Assembly (NCBI GenBank): GCA_902777325.1
Contig: CACYTH010000007.1
Span: forward strand, 1 to 64,000
Length of the DNA: 64,000 bases
Source of the DNA: an uncultured Coriobacteriaceae bacterium
GTDB taxonomy: Bacteria > Actinomycetota > Coriobacteriia > Coriobacteriales > Atopobiaceae
Direction: 5' to 3'
The stretch's first letter is position 1; the number at the start of each line of letters is the position of its first letter. Positions 18,078 through 29,271 of this stretch are shown here, piece by piece. Below the pieces are notes generated by a model. The model was not told the origin of the DNA. It did no database searches and was given only the letters and a program-made list of their open reading frames with translations. Made by a program: the position numbers and the translations under genes.

Positions 18078-19742
18078 CTACTCCTTAGAACCCTTGACGA
18101 TGGCGGAGAGGCGCTCGGCGAGCGCGCGGATGCGCGGGTTGCTGCGGTAGGCAGCCGGCCCGGAGAAGAAGCGCGCCGTGCACTCCAGCACCTCGTCGAC
18201 GACCACGAGGTCGTTCTCGACCAGGGTGGTGCCCGTTGCGGTGATGTCCACGATGCGGTCGGTCATGCCCACGATGGGACCGAGCTCGATGTTGCCGTGC
18301 AGCTGGACGATGTCCACCTGCTGGCCGATGCGGTCGTAATAGGCGCGCGTGATGCGCGGGTACTTGGTGGCCACGCGCACGGTGCCGCGCCAAGCGTAGG
18401 CGCGGTCGGCCGCGCCCACATGCGCGGCAGGCTCTGCCACAACAAAGCGGCAGCCGCCAAAGCGCAGGTCGACGAGCTGCACGAGGTCGACGTTGGCCTC
18501 GATGATGGAGTCGCTGCCGCAGATGCCGCAGTCGGCGCCGCCGTGCGCCACAAAGGCGGGCGCGTCCTGCGCGCGCACGATGACGTACTCCACGTCGCCC
18601 GCCGGCACGATCAGCCGGCGGCCCGGGTTGGCAAGTTCGTCCACGGGAAGCCCCGCCGCCTCCAGCAGCCTGACCGCATCGCGGAAGAGCCCGCCCTTGG
18701 GCACCGCGATGCGCAGCGGACGCTCCGCCACGCGCACGCCCGGCGCAACCACGCCACTCTCGCCCTGCTCGCCCAGGATCTCCTGCAGGCGCTCGAGCGA
18801 GAGCATGAACCCGCAGGCAGCGACGCCGGAGAGGCCGTAGTGCGCAAGCACCGCGTCGTAGCGGCCGCCCGAGGCGATGGCCGCGGTGATGCCCTCGGCG
18901 TAGCCCTTGAAGATGACGCCCGTGTAGTAGTCGAAGGAGTTCATCACCGAGAAGTCGAAGCTCAGCGTGCCCTCGGCCACCAGGTCGCCGAGGTCTGCGA
19001 CAAGGGCGCGCAGCTCGGTGGTGCCCCTGAGCTCGGGCTCGACGCCTACCTCGTCGAGGAGGTCGTCCAGCTCGTCGATGACGCCCTCGTCGCCCGCGAG
19101 GCGCGGAAGGCGCGTCAGAGCGTCGGCGGCCGCGGGGGCGAGGTCGGACGAGCGCACCAGCTCGTCGAGGCCGACGAGGTCGGAGCGATGCACCAGCTCG
19201 AGCACCTGGGCGCGGAACTCGTCGCCCACGTCGCAAGCGTCGAGCAGTGCGGTGAAGGGCGTGACCGACCCGCAGACGATGCGCCACGCCGGCACCTCCA
19301 GGGTGCGCAGGGCCTCGGCGAGAAGGTCGATGACCTCGGACTCGCCCTCGATGCCCTCCCCGCCCACGAGCTCGACGCCGAGCTGCGTGAACTGGCGCGG
19401 CTGGCCGGAGAGGCTCAGCTCCTCGCGCACGACCGGCGCGCTGTAGCGCAGGCGAAGCGGCAGCGTGGCCTCCTGCATGCGGCCGGAGACCATGCGCGCG
19501 ATGGCCAGGGTGATGTCGGGACGCATGACCAGCAGGCTGCCGTCCACGTCAAAGAGCTGGAAGGGAGACTCCGGCACGTGGCCGCCGCGCTCGAGGGCGG
19601 ACTTGTCCTCGAGCAGCGGGGTCTCAACCGGAAGGTAGCCATGAGACGAGAAGCAGGCGCGCACGATGTCGGAGATGCGCTCCCTGGCTGCCGCCTCGGT
19701 GGGGAGAATGTCGCGAAAGCCGCTGGGGGTACCCGTTTGCAC
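18078..19742 (-). CDS. hisZG: Fused HisZ-HisG ATP phosphoribosyltransferase
   Basis: One 554-residue reading frame holds both subunits of the short-form ATP phosphoribosyltransferase, the first histidine-pathway step. Residues about 1-335 are HisZ, the histidyl-tRNA synthetase paralogue that gives feedback control (TGTPSGFRDILPTEAAARE, VMRPDITLAIARM, SFDFSVMNSFDYYTGVIFKG, ASGGRYDAVL). Residues about 343-554 are a complete short HisG (LRIAVPKGGLFRDAVRLL, ADCGICGSDSIIEAN, KYPRITRAYYDRIG, VDITATGTTLVEN). The two are normally separate genes. The likely start is GTG at 19742 with AAAGGAA five bases upstream; the frame continues 55 codons further but that part is not HisZ-like. It is first in the his operon. 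Confidence 0.93.
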   Translation of the reverse strand: MQTGTPSGFRDILPTEAAARERISDIVRACFSSHGYLPVETPLLEDKSALERGGHVPESPFQLFDVDGSLLVMRPDITLAIARMVSGRMQEATLPLRLRYSAPVVREELSLSGQPRQFTQLGVELVGGEGIEGESEVIDLLAEALRTLEVPAWRIVCGSVTPFTALLDACDVGDEFRAQVLELVHRSDLVGLDELVRSSDLAPAAADALTRLPRLAGDEGVIDELDDLLDEVGVEPELRGTTELRALVADLGDLVAEGTLSFDFSVMNSFDYYTGVIFKGYAEGITAAIASGGRYDAVLAHYGLSGVAACGFMLSLERLQEILGEQGESGVVAPGVRVAERPLRIAVPKGGLFRDAVRLLEAAGLPVDELANPGRRLIVPAGDVEYVIVRAQDAPAFVAHGGADCGICGSDSIIEANVDLVQLVDLRFGGCRFVVAEPAAHVGAADRAYAWRGTVRVATKYPRITRAYYDRIGQQVDIVQLHGNIELGPIVGMTDRIVDITATGTTLVENDLVVVDEVLECTARFFSGPAAYRSNPRIRALAERLSAIVKGSKE

Positions 19743-19795
19743 GTAGGTTCCTTTCGTTGCACACCGGGCTTGGGCCCAATGTTGTTGGCTCGGAT

Positions 19796-19813
19796 ACTTT
19801 AGCATGCTAAAGT
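19796..19813. promoter_or_regulatory. 18-bp perfect palindrome before the his operon
   Basis: ACTTTAGCATGCTAAAGT is its own reverse complement and lies 54-71 bp upstream of the hisZG start. A leftward TTGCCG lies 18 bases before TTTAGC, so the palindrome may overlap a weak -10. This looks like a dimeric repressor operator for histidine genes; the TrpR-family HisR/YerC regulators are one guess, not shown by the sequence. Confidence 0.6.
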
Positions 19814-19859
19814 GCCTACCATCACGAAACGGCAAAGCGGTAACGCATAGGTAACGCAA

Positions 19860-19895
19860 CGCGCGAGAGAGCCACACCATGGACCCTCTCGCGCG
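19860..19895. repeat. 10-bp inverted repeat
   Basis: CGCGCGAGAG (19860-19869) pairs perfectly with CTCTCGCGCG (19886-19895) around a 16-base loop. It lies in the 246-bp space between the end of the NlpC/P60 gene and hisZG. It has no T-run; it could end transcription of the NlpC/P60 gene or be part of the his leader. Confidence 0.5.
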
Positions 19896-19988
19896 AATGA
19901 GTGACACGAGTGTCGACGTATGTCATACCCGCTCGGACGCTGTGAGGCAGCCAAGGAGAATTCTACCTAAGCCGCCACCAAAGCCTCA

Positions 19989-21254
19989 TCAGAAGATGGA
20001 GCCACCGCCAATGAACGTCGAGGGGTTGATGGAGCGCACGCTCACGCCACCCCAGCTGGAGTCAAGGAAGCAACCGTCGCCCACGTAGATGCCCACGTGG
20101 CCGATGCCGCTCGTACCGGTAAACACCAGATCGCCGTAGTTGAGGCTGCTGATGCTGGTCTTGATGCCGCCGGCAGACTGGACCTCGGAGTAGAGGCTGG
20201 AGGGCCAGCTCGAGTTGGTCGGACGACCAAGGGCGAAGTCGACCAGGCCAGAGCAGGTGAAGGCGGAGGTGGCGGGGTTGCCCGTCCACACGTAGCCACT
20301 GTAGCGATACGCGGAGCCAATGGCCGTATAGGCCTGCGCCACCATGGCCGAGGCGCTGGAGGTGCTGGACGGCCTGACCGAAGACGTGGGGGCCTCGTAG
20401 CCAGTCGTGGCCTTCGTGCTGGAAGAGGAGCTCGAGGTAGAGGTAGTGGTCTGCGTGTTGGTGTTGGTGTTGGTGTTGGTGTTGTTCTTCTTTGTGGTTG
20501 TGGTGGTAGCCTCGTCGGCCTGAGCGCCATCGTTGTTTGCGGCAGGCTCGTTGGCGGCCTCCTCGGCCTGCTGCGCGGCAAGCCTCTCAGCCTCGGCTGC
20601 AGCAGCTGCGGCCTCCTCCTGTGCTGCCTTGGCTGCGGCCTCCTGCTCGGCGGCGATCTGCGCCTGCAGCTCATCGGAGAGCTGGTCGTAGTAGGACTGA
20701 GCCTCTGCGACGGCCTGGTCGGTCTCCTCCTTCAGGCGCTTCTGCTCGGAGACGAGCTCCTTCTGGCGCTTGGCCTCCTCGGCGTAGGTGTCCTTCTGCT
20801 TGTTGAGCTTGATGGAGAGGTCGTTGACCTCGGCCACCACGTCAGCGTGATAGGAGGCTACCTTGTTGGCGTAGACGAAGCGCGAAACGAGGTCGTCGAA
20901 GTTGGCGGACGTGAACACGATGGACAGAAGGTCGATGTGACCGGACTTGTAGTCCTCCGAGATGACCTCGCTCAGGTGCTCGCGGGCCACCGCGAGGTCG
21001 GCCTCGGTCTGCTCGATGTCCTCGGACGTCTTGTCGAGCTTGTCCATGGTGTCGTTGAGCTCGCCAACCGTCTTCTCGAGCTCGTAGTTGCGCTGCTCTG
21101 CCTCGCCATAAAGCTCGGAGAGATGCTCCTGTGCCTCATTGACCTGGGCCTCGAGGCTACTCGGAACCGCAAATGCGGGGGCGGCCACGCCAACCGTAAG
21201 GGAGACGGCCAGTGCCGAGGCGACGACAGGTTTGAAATAATGCCTTGTATTCAA
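19989..21254 (-). CDS. Secreted coiled-coil NlpC/P60-like protein with Thr/Asn linker
   Basis: The 421-residue protein has a Sec signal (HYFKPVVASALAVSLTVGVAAPAFA) and a coiled coil from about residue 32 to 240. A low-complexity linker follows (Thr/Lys then five Asn-Thr pairs, then Thr/Ser), and then a C-terminal NlpC/P60-like domain. The catalytic Cys is kept but the usual DCSG reads TCSG (SAFTCSGLVDFALG); the His is in GIGHVGIYVGDG. Peptidoglycan hydrolysis is likely, but the substitution next to Cys deserves testing. The start is TTG at 21254 with AGGA upstream; no ATG exists before the coiled coil. Confidence 0.85.
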   Translation of the reverse strand: MNTRHYFKPVVASALAVSLTVGVAAPAFAVPSSLEAQVNEAQEHLSELYGEAEQRNYELEKTVGELNDTMDKLDKTSEDIEQTEADLAVAREHLSEVISEDYKSGHIDLLSIVFTSANFDDLVSRFVYANKVASYHADVVAEVNDLSIKLNKQKDTYAEEAKRQKELVSEQKRLKEETDQAVAEAQSYYDQLSDELQAQIAAEQEAAAKAAQEEAAAAAAEAERLAAQQAEEAANEPAANNDGAQADEATTTTTKKNNTNTNTNTNTQTTTSTSSSSSSTKATTGYEAPTSSVRPSSTSSASAMVAQAYTAIGSAYRYSGYVWTGNPATSAFTCSGLVDFALGRPTNSSWPSSLYSEVQSAGGIKTSISSLNYGDLVFTGTSGIGHVGIYVGDGCFLDSSWGGVSVRSINPSTFIGGGSIF

Positions 21255-21291
21255 GAATCTGTCCTAACGTAGTAGTGATACAGATAGATTC

Positions 21292-21320
21292 ACTTTAGCA
21301 ATCTGTCGCCACTGTTTCAA
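21292..21320 (-). promoter_or_regulatory. Sigma-70-type promoter of the NlpC/P60-like gene
   Basis: On the minus strand TTGAAA (21320-21315) is separated by exactly 17 bases from TAAAGT (21297-21292). This lies about 40 bp upstream of the TTG start of the leftward gene and is a good consensus housekeeping promoter. Confidence 0.7.
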
Positions 21321-21434
21321 AAAAGAATGCTCCTCGGGCCAGTTTGAGCGCCAAATGGCCAAGGTTTTTCACAGGGTCGTCTTATTTGAGTGTTTGGTGT
21401 GTCGGCCTTGTCGAGAATCTGTGTGCAGCTGGCA

Positions 21435-24305
<2,871 letters not shown>

Positions 24306-24367
24306 GGGCGGGGGGTCCCTTTCCACCGGGATACTTGTGCGTCTTACAAGTTTATCCCTAAGGATAG

Positions 24368-24379
24368 GAACAGTTGTTC
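24368..24379. promoter_or_regulatory. LexA/SOS box before uvrA
   Basis: GAACAGTTGTTC matches the Gram-positive SOS operator GAAC-N4-GTTC exactly, with perfect dyad arms. It is placed 63 bp before the uvrA start, so uvrA is probably repressed by LexA and induced by DNA damage. Confidence 0.8.
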
Positions 24380-24451
24380 TCATATTCAGAATCACATGGA
24401 CTGCAGAACCTGTTCGGCGCGGTCCGGGAGCCCCGTCCGACACCCAGGCAG

Positions 24452-25651
24452 TTACAGGCCCAGGAGCTCGTCTATCCGCGAGAGGCGGTCGTTCACGTGG
24501 GCCGAGAGGTCGTCCATCTTGCGCGCGGCCGCGTCCGAGCCTGCCTGCGGGGTGTCCGCCACGCCAATGCCCAGCTCGGTCCTCGAGCCCAAAAGCAGCG
24601 TTGCCACCAGCTCGTCCATGGCCTGCTCGAAGCTCCGGCGCTCCGCCTCGGGCGCGGCGGCCAGTGCCGCCTGCATGGCCTGGCGGTTGGACGACCAGCG
24701 CCGGATGAGCCCGGAGAAGGTCATCTCGCCCGTGGCGTCCACCAGCCAGCCGAGCTGCTCGGCCACGCTGGAGCAGCCCTCGGGCCCCAGCTCGGAGAGC
24801 CAGTCGTTCAGGCGGCGCGTGAGGCGCCAGCTGTCGTAGGAGAGGCCCTGCTCCACCACGAAGTCGTTGCCCCGCACCTCCCACGAGAAGGGCGAGTGCT
24901 GCATGAAGCCCTCCGCGGAGCTGCGCACCACCGTGACCTGCTCCTGGCTGCGCTCGAAGAGCATGCCCACCGTCGACTCGCGCGGCACCACCTTTACGGT
25001 GGGCACGTCGCCATGCCAGCCCGAGGCCTCGCGCAGCGCCGGGTGCAGGCCCGGTCCGTCAAACGAGAAGCACGTGACGATGCGCGCGCGGATGTCGTCG
25101 TCGGCCATCCCCGCGGCGTAGACGGCAAGGCCGCCGCCCTTGGAGTGCCCGCCCACCCAGAGCGGCCCCTCCACCTGCTCGGCCACCTGCCAGAGGTAGG
25201 CGGCGGCCATGCGCTGCGCCGGTATGGCGGCGGCGCAGATGAACCGGAAGTTCTCCTTCCAGCCAAGGGTCGTGTTGTCGGTGCCCATGAAGGCGACGAA
25301 GGTGCCCCCGCCCGGCAGCGCGAAGGACGTGGCCGAGAACTGCCGGCCCTCGTCCGCGTCGGAGTCGGAGAGGTGCAGGCACACGCGCACGTCGGCAAAG
25401 CGCGGCGAGACCGCCAGCGCCTGCAACAGGAGGGACGAGTCGCTCACGTCGTGCACGTTGGCCACCAGCTTGGAGCGGATGGTCCCCTCCCCCAGCTCGC
25501 CCACCCGCACGCCCGCAAGGCTCGCGGTGTCGAGCTCGTCGGAGAAGCGGCAGTACGCGAGCCACGACAGCACCAGCGCGTCCACGCGCGTCAGCTGGCG
25601 CACGTCAAAGCCGTCACGAGCCGAAAGCACATAGTCGACCATCGTTGCCAC
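24452..25651 (-). CDS. DUF2974 (Mbeg1-like) alpha/beta hydrolase
   Basis: The 399-residue protein matches the DUF2974 lipase-like family. The nucleophile elbow [13 protein letters not shown] is near residue 170, preceded by the family block [18 protein letters not shown]. No signal peptide or membrane helix is clear, so it is probably cytosolic. The natural substrate of this family is unknown; esterase or lipase activity is predicted from the Ser elbow. It is separated from uvrA by the SOS promoter region and starts at ATG 25651. Confidence 0.85.
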   Translation of the reverse strand: MATMVDYVLSARDGFDVRQLTRVDALVLSWLAYCRFSDELDTASLAGVRVGELGEGTIRSKLVANVHDVSDSSLLLQALAVSPRFADVRVCLHLSDSDADEGRQFSATSFALPGGGTFVAFMGTDNTTLGWKENFRFICAAAIPAQRMAAAYLWQVAEQVEGPLWVGGHSKGGGLAVYAAGMADDDIRARIVTCFSFDGPGLHPALREASGWHGDVPTVKVVPRESTVGMLFERSQEQVTVVRSSAEGFMQHSPFSWEVRGNDFVVEQGLSYDSWRLTRRLNDWLSELGPEGCSSVAEQLGWLVDATGEMTFSGLIRRWSSNRQAMQAALAAAPEAERRSFEQAMDELVATLLLGSRTELGIGVADTPQAGSDAAARKMDDLSAHVNDRLSRIDELLGL

Positions 25652-25832
25652 GGGTCTCTCCCCTCGTCGCAGGCATCGTCCGTACCAGCTTACGACAAGG
25701 TGCCGCCTGCGCGCCGCGCCAACCTCGGGCCTTGTCTGCGCATCACGCGCAAACCCGCAAACCAGCCGCTAGCGGCGCGGCCGATTGGGTAGAATCATGC
25801 ACGTTGCTATGCACACAGGGAGAGGAAACAAC

Positions 25833-26678
25833 ATGACTCCAGAGGAAGAAGAGGCCATTCGCCAGCAGTTCGAGGCCTCGCGCAAAGGCGCTCACAAGCA
25901 GGGCCCCGACATGTTCCAGACCAACGAGCACAGCTCCATCAAGCATGTGCTGGGCATCATCTCCGGCAAGGGCGGCGTAGGAAAGTCGCTGGTCACGGGC
26001 ATTCTCGCCACCGAGCTCAGCCGCGCCGGCCACAAGGTGGCCATCCTTGACGGCGACATCACCGGCCCGTCCATCCCCAAGATGTTCGGACTCTCGGGCG
26101 TGCACGCCAACGCCGTGGACGACTTCATCATCCCGTGCGAGTCCGCGGGCGGCATCAAGATCATGAGCACCAACCTGGCCCTCGAGAACGAGACCGACCC
26201 AGTCATCTGGCGTGGCCCCATCCTGGGCAACGCGCTGCAGCAGTTCTACGAGCAGACCATGTGGGGCGACATCGACTACCTGCTGGTTGACATGCCTCCC
26301 GGAACGGGCGACGTAGCCCTGACCGTCTTCCAGAGCCTGCCGATCGAGGGCGTCGTCATCGTCAGCAGCCCGCAGGACCTGGTGCAGATGGTGGTGGGCA
26401 AGGCCGTCAACATGGCCGCCATGATGAACATCCCCGTGGTGGGCCTGGTGGAGAACATGGCCTACTTCGAGTGCCCCAACTGCGGCGAGCGCCACGAGAT
26501 CTTTGGGCCGAGCAGGGCTGCCGAGACCTGCGCCGCCTACGGCATCGACATGCTGGGGCAGCTGCCCATCAACCCCAAGCTGGCCGAGGCCTGCGACAAG
26601 GGCATCTTCGAGCAGACGCTGGCAGAGGGCCTGCTTTCCGACGCCGTCAAGATCATCGAGGAGCACGACGCCAAGTAG
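25833..26678 (+). CDS. mrp: Mrp/NBP35-family Fe-S cluster carrier ATPase
   Basis: A 281-residue P-loop ATPase of the ApbC/Mrp family, which carries and inserts iron-sulfur clusters. The deviant Walker A IISGKGGVGKSLVTG is near residue 46, Walker B is LLVDMPPGTGDVALT, and the cluster-binding CxxC is in MAYFECPNCGERHEIFG. The N-terminal DUF59 domain of larger Mrp proteins is missing. ATG 25833 has GGGAGAGG upstream; the frame is open 16 codons further. A TAGAAT at 25792-25797 could be its -10. Confidence 0.92.
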   Translation: MTPEEEEAIRQQFEASRKGAHKQGPDMFQTNEHSSIKHVLGIISGKGGVGKSLVTGILATELSRAGHKVAILDGDITGPSIPKMFGLSGVHANAVDDFIIPCESAGGIKIMSTNLALENETDPVIWRGPILGNALQQFYEQTMWGDIDYLLVDMPPGTGDVALTVFQSLPIEGVVIVSSPQDLVQMVVGKAVNMAAMMNIPVVGLVENMAYFECPNCGERHEIFGPSRAAETCAAYGIDMLGQLPINPKLAEACDKGIFEQTLAEGLLSDAVKIIEEHDAK

Positions 26679-26704
26679 CGTCTGGCCACACAGAGAGCGC
26701 GTCC

Positions 26705-26745
26705 AAGGCGCAGGCAGCTCAGGTTGCCTGCGCCTTTCTGTTGGC
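26705..26745 (+). terminator. Rho-independent terminator after mrp
   Basis: A 12-bp perfect stem AAGGCGCAGGCA (26705-26716) / TGCCTGCGCCTT (26725-26736) with an 8-base loop is followed by TCTGTTGG. It starts 27 bp after the mrp stop. The converging gene to the right ends at 26770, so it may serve both strands. Confidence 0.8.
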
Positions 26746-26769
26746 CCCGGCGCAGGTGGCCCAGCGGCC

Positions 26770-27294
26770 TCACGCGAAGGACTCGAGCCAGCCCTCCGGG
26801 TCGGTCTCGTAGTCGATGGGCTCGTCCTTCTCCTCCGTCATGGCCTGGTAGTCGTCGCGCAGGATGTAGTAATCCACCGAGTCGTTTGCCACGCGCCCCA
26901 GGGCGGAGCGGAACCGCTGGCCCTTGCGCGGGGACACCTCGCCCGCGAGCACCTTGTGCGCGGCATCGACCACGTCCGCCTCGGTGACCACGCGCTGCGT
27001 GGTGTGCTCCACCTCGCGCGTGACCGCCGCCAGGCGCTGCTGCGAGAGCACGAGCCCGGTGTGCGCCTCCTCGGCACTCTGGTAGGTGCCCACGGAGGAC
27101 GAGCTCTCCTGCACGATCATCTCCTGCTGGCGGCGGCGGTCCTCGTAGTAGGTCACCGGCAGCACGGCCATCCCGCCCATGAGCGCGGGGCCGGCCAGCA
27201 TGAGCGCCGTCAGGAAGGCGCCTATCTGTTCTGGGGTGGGTACCTGTGCCTTGTAGGGCACCCGCAGCCACTGATCGTCGTCAAACCCGTCCAT
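26770..27294 (-). CDS. Hypothetical single-span membrane protein
   Basis: The 174-residue frame has one likely membrane helix at about residues 24-47 (GAFLTALMLAGPALMGGMAVLPVTYY). A charged, mostly helical region follows (EVEHTTQRVVTEADVVDAAHKVL) and ends in an acidic tail. I do not recognise a family. It converges on mrp and faces away from the GntR gene, with 147 bp between the two starts. It is clearly coding in codon use. Confidence 0.6.
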   Translation of the reverse strand: MDGFDDDQWLRVPYKAQVPTPEQIGAFLTALMLAGPALMGGMAVLPVTYYEDRRRQQEMIVQESSSSVGTYQSAEEAHTGLVLSQQRLAAVTREVEHTTQRVVTEADVVDAAHKVLAGEVSPRKGQRFRSALGRVANDSVDYYILRDDYQAMTEEKDEPIDYETDPEGWLESFA

Positions 27295-27387
27295 GTCACC
27301 TCCCGCGTACCGAGCACCCCAAGCCTAGCAGCATTTAGCTCCGCGCGCACGCAACCGCGACGCCATCCGGAACGCTACACTAGTGCC

Positions 27388-27403
27388 TATAATGTGTACA
27401 CAT
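27388..27403 (+). promoter_or_regulatory. -10 box overlapping a 12-bp palindrome before the GntR gene
   Basis: TATAAT (27388-27393) runs into the perfect palindrome ATGTGTACACAT (27392-27403), 39 bp before the regulator start. A repressor bound here would cover the promoter, so autoregulation by the GntR protein is inferred. The -35 is weak. Confidence 0.6.
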
Positions 27404-27441
27404 GTCCCATTTGCCCCGTCGCCGCCAAAGGACCCGCCCGC

Positions 27442-28167
27442 ATGAAGCTCAACGACAACTCGCTCACGCCGCTCTACCAGCAGGTGCTTGACGACATCAA
27501 GGCGCACATCAACTCCGGCTCCTACGCCCCCGGCCAGCGCATCCCCTCCGAGGCCGAGCTCTCGCAGATGTACTCGGTGAGCCGCGTGACCGTGCGCCGC
27601 GCCATCGAGGAGCTCTCCGGCGAGGGCTACCTCACCAAGCGCCAGGGCAAGGGCACCTACGTCAACCAGCGCAAGATGACGCGCAAGATCCGCCAGAGCA
27701 GCGACGTGCAGAGCTTTACCAGCGTCTGCGCGGAGATGGGCATGCGGGCAGGGGCGCACGTGCTGGAGCAGCGCGTGGTACCGGCGCGCGACGAGGAGCG
27801 CCGTCTGTTTGGCGAGGGTTGCGAGAGGCTCGTGTACGTCTCGCGCGTGCGCACGGCGGACGGCATCCCCATCATGGAGGAGCGCAACCTCCTCCCGCTC
27901 GAGGGCTTCGCGTTCCTGCTGGAGGCAGACCTCGAGGACGCGTCGTTCTTCGAGGCCATACGCACCGAGACCGGCCTCGAGCCCCAAACCAGCGGGTCGA
28001 GCACCATAGAGATCGCGCTCGCGGACGCCCAGATGGCAAAGAGCCTGCAGATTGCCGCTGGCGACCCGCTCTTCTACGAGCGCGTCTTCTTTGTGGACCA
28101 GCACGGCAAGCCGCTCTGCCTCTCCAACAAGTACCTCGTGGGATCGCGCTACCAGTTTGACATCTAG
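27442..28167 (+). CDS. GntR/HutC-family regulator (UTRA domain), FrlR-like
   Basis: The 241-residue repressor has an N-terminal winged helix (LTPLYQQVLDDIKAHINSGS, PSEAELSQMYSVSRVTVRRAIEEL, LTKRQGKGTYV; residues 5-75) and a C-terminal UTRA effector domain (about 95-235). This is the HutC/FrlR architecture that senses phosphorylated sugars or amino-sugar derivatives. It heads a same-strand transporter-deglycase-kinase operon, so it probably senses a fructosamine phosphate. ATG 27442 has AAAGGAC upstream; the frame is open much further back into mrp but that part is non-coding. Confidence 0.88.
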   Translation: MKLNDNSLTPLYQQVLDDIKAHINSGSYAPGQRIPSEAELSQMYSVSRVTVRRAIEELSGEGYLTKRQGKGTYVNQRKMTRKIRQSSDVQSFTSVCAEMGMRAGAHVLEQRVVPARDEERRLFGEGCERLVYVSRVRTADGIPIMEERNLLPLEGFAFLLEADLEDASFFEAIRTETGLEPQTSGSSTIEIALADAQMAKSLQIAAGDPLFYERVFFVDQHGKPLCLSNKYLVGSRYQFDI

Positions 28168-28229
28168 CATCGGGCCGGCCCAAGCACCCGCTCACCCCTC
28201 TCCTAGCGTGCGTTCACGTGCATTTGCGA

Positions 28230-28270
28230 TGGAGAACCAATAATACGAGTTAATACGTCTTATCATGTGA
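28230..28270 (+). promoter_or_regulatory. Putative operator/promoter of the fructosamine operon
   Basis: The 171-bp gap before the binding-protein gene contains an AT-rich run of three near-repeats spaced 10 bp apart (TAATACGAGT, TAATACGTCT, TATCATGTGA), within GC-rich surroundings. This is a likely promoter or GntR-regulator site. No exact consensus promoter could be assigned. Confidence 0.45.
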
Positions 28271-28338
28271 CCCATCGGTTGCCTTCCCGTTGCCATGGAG
28301 GGGCGCCCTCTTTATTCGGGCTTGCAAAAGGAGGAAGC

Positions 28339-29208
28339 ATGAACACGCTCTCGAGAAGGAACTTCATCAAGATGGCCGGCGCAGGAATCTTCTCGCTCGG
28401 CATGGCTGGCTGCGGCGGATCTTCTGACGCTGCCTCCGGCGGCGAGCAGTGGGGCGAGGGTGCCACCCTGCGCGTCGGCTCCGACTGCGACTACGCCCCG
28501 CACAGCTGGGTGCAGACCGACGACTCCAACGGTGCCATCGCGCTGGCCGACGGCAGCGGCTACGTGGGCGGCTACGACACCAAGGTCGCGCAGCTGATCG
28601 GCGACACCTATGGCTGGGAGGTCACCTTCATCAAGGTTGACTGGGACGGCCTGATCCCCGCCCTCAACGCCGGCAAGATCGACTGCATCATCGACGGCAT
28701 GGGCGTCACCGAGGAGCGCAAGCAGTCCGTCGACTTCTCCGACTACTACTGGTCCAGCAGCCAGGGCCTGCTTCTGCTCGCCAACTCCAAGTTCGCCAAC
28801 GCCACCAGCCTCGACGACCTCGGCGGGGCCAAGATCGCCGCGCAGCTCGGCTCGATGTGGGAGGCCATGGTCGACCAGGTGCCCAACGTGGACAAGCAGG
28901 AGTCGCTGCCCGACGTCAACACCATCATCCAGGCCATCCGCTCCGGCAAGATCGACGCCACCATCATGGGCGAGACCGAGGCCAAGAGCTGCATCCTCTC
29001 CAACCCCGACCTCGCGTACGTGACCTTCGACGAGGGCAAGGGCTTCGAGGTCGACCTCTCCGACTGCTCCGCCGGCATCGCCGTGGCCAAGGGCTCCGAC
29101 GAGCTGCTCGAGAAGATCAACGCCGTCGTGGCGACCCTCGACCGCGAGAAGCAGGAAGAGCTCATGGACCAGGCCTTCGCGGAGCAGCCGCTCTCCGTCA
29201 GCGAATAG
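28339..29208 (+). CDS. Tat-type substrate-binding lipoprotein of an amino-acid-class ABC importer
   Basis: The 289-residue SBP_bac_3 protein binds polar amino-acid-like ligands outside the cell. The N-terminus has a twin-arginine motif (SRRNFIKMAG) plus a lipobox (SLGMAGC), so it is probably folded before export and then lipid-anchored. The mature part shows typical blocks (GGYDTKVAQLIGDTYGWEV, GLIPALNAGKIDCIIDGMGVTEERK, VDFSDYYW). ATG 28339 has a strong AAAGGAGG. Co-directional permease, ATPase, FrlB-like and FrlD-like genes suggest the ligand is fructoselysine or another Amadori compound. Confidence 0.9.
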   Translation: MNTLSRRNFIKMAGAGIFSLGMAGCGGSSDAASGGEQWGEGATLRVGSDCDYAPHSWVQTDDSNGAIALADGSGYVGGYDTKVAQLIGDTYGWEVTFIKVDWDGLIPALNAGKIDCIIDGMGVTEERKQSVDFSDYYWSSSQGLLLLANSKFANATSLDDLGGAKIAAQLGSMWEAMVDQVPNVDKQESLPDVNTIIQAIRSGKIDATIMGETEAKSCILSNPDLAYVTFDEGKGFEVDLSDCSAGIAVAKGSDELLEKINAVVATLDREKQEELMDQAFAEQPLSVSE

Positions 29209-29219
29209 CCTTGCCTCAG

Positions 29220-29242
29220 GTGCCCGGGACCTCCCCGGGCAC
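29220..29242 (+). terminator. Intra-operon hairpin after the binding-protein gene
   Basis: A 9-bp perfect stem GTGCCCGGG/CCCGGGCAC with a 5-base loop is followed by TTTGCC, 11 bp after the stop. Such a hairpin would let much transcription end after the binding protein and so raise its level over the permease and ATPase. Confidence 0.65.
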
Positions 29243-29271
29243 TTTGCCATCTGCGGTGAAAGGAATCACGT

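Noticed and set aside
24306-24884. Long N-terminal extension of the uvrA frame
   Set aside because: Its residues are Arg/Gly/Ala-rich and overlap the DUF2974 gene; UvrA homology begins exactly at ATG 24305.
26503-27441. Long upstream extension of the GntR regulator frame
   Set aside because: It crosses mrp, its terminator and the opposite-strand hypothetical; winged-helix homology starts at ATG 27442.
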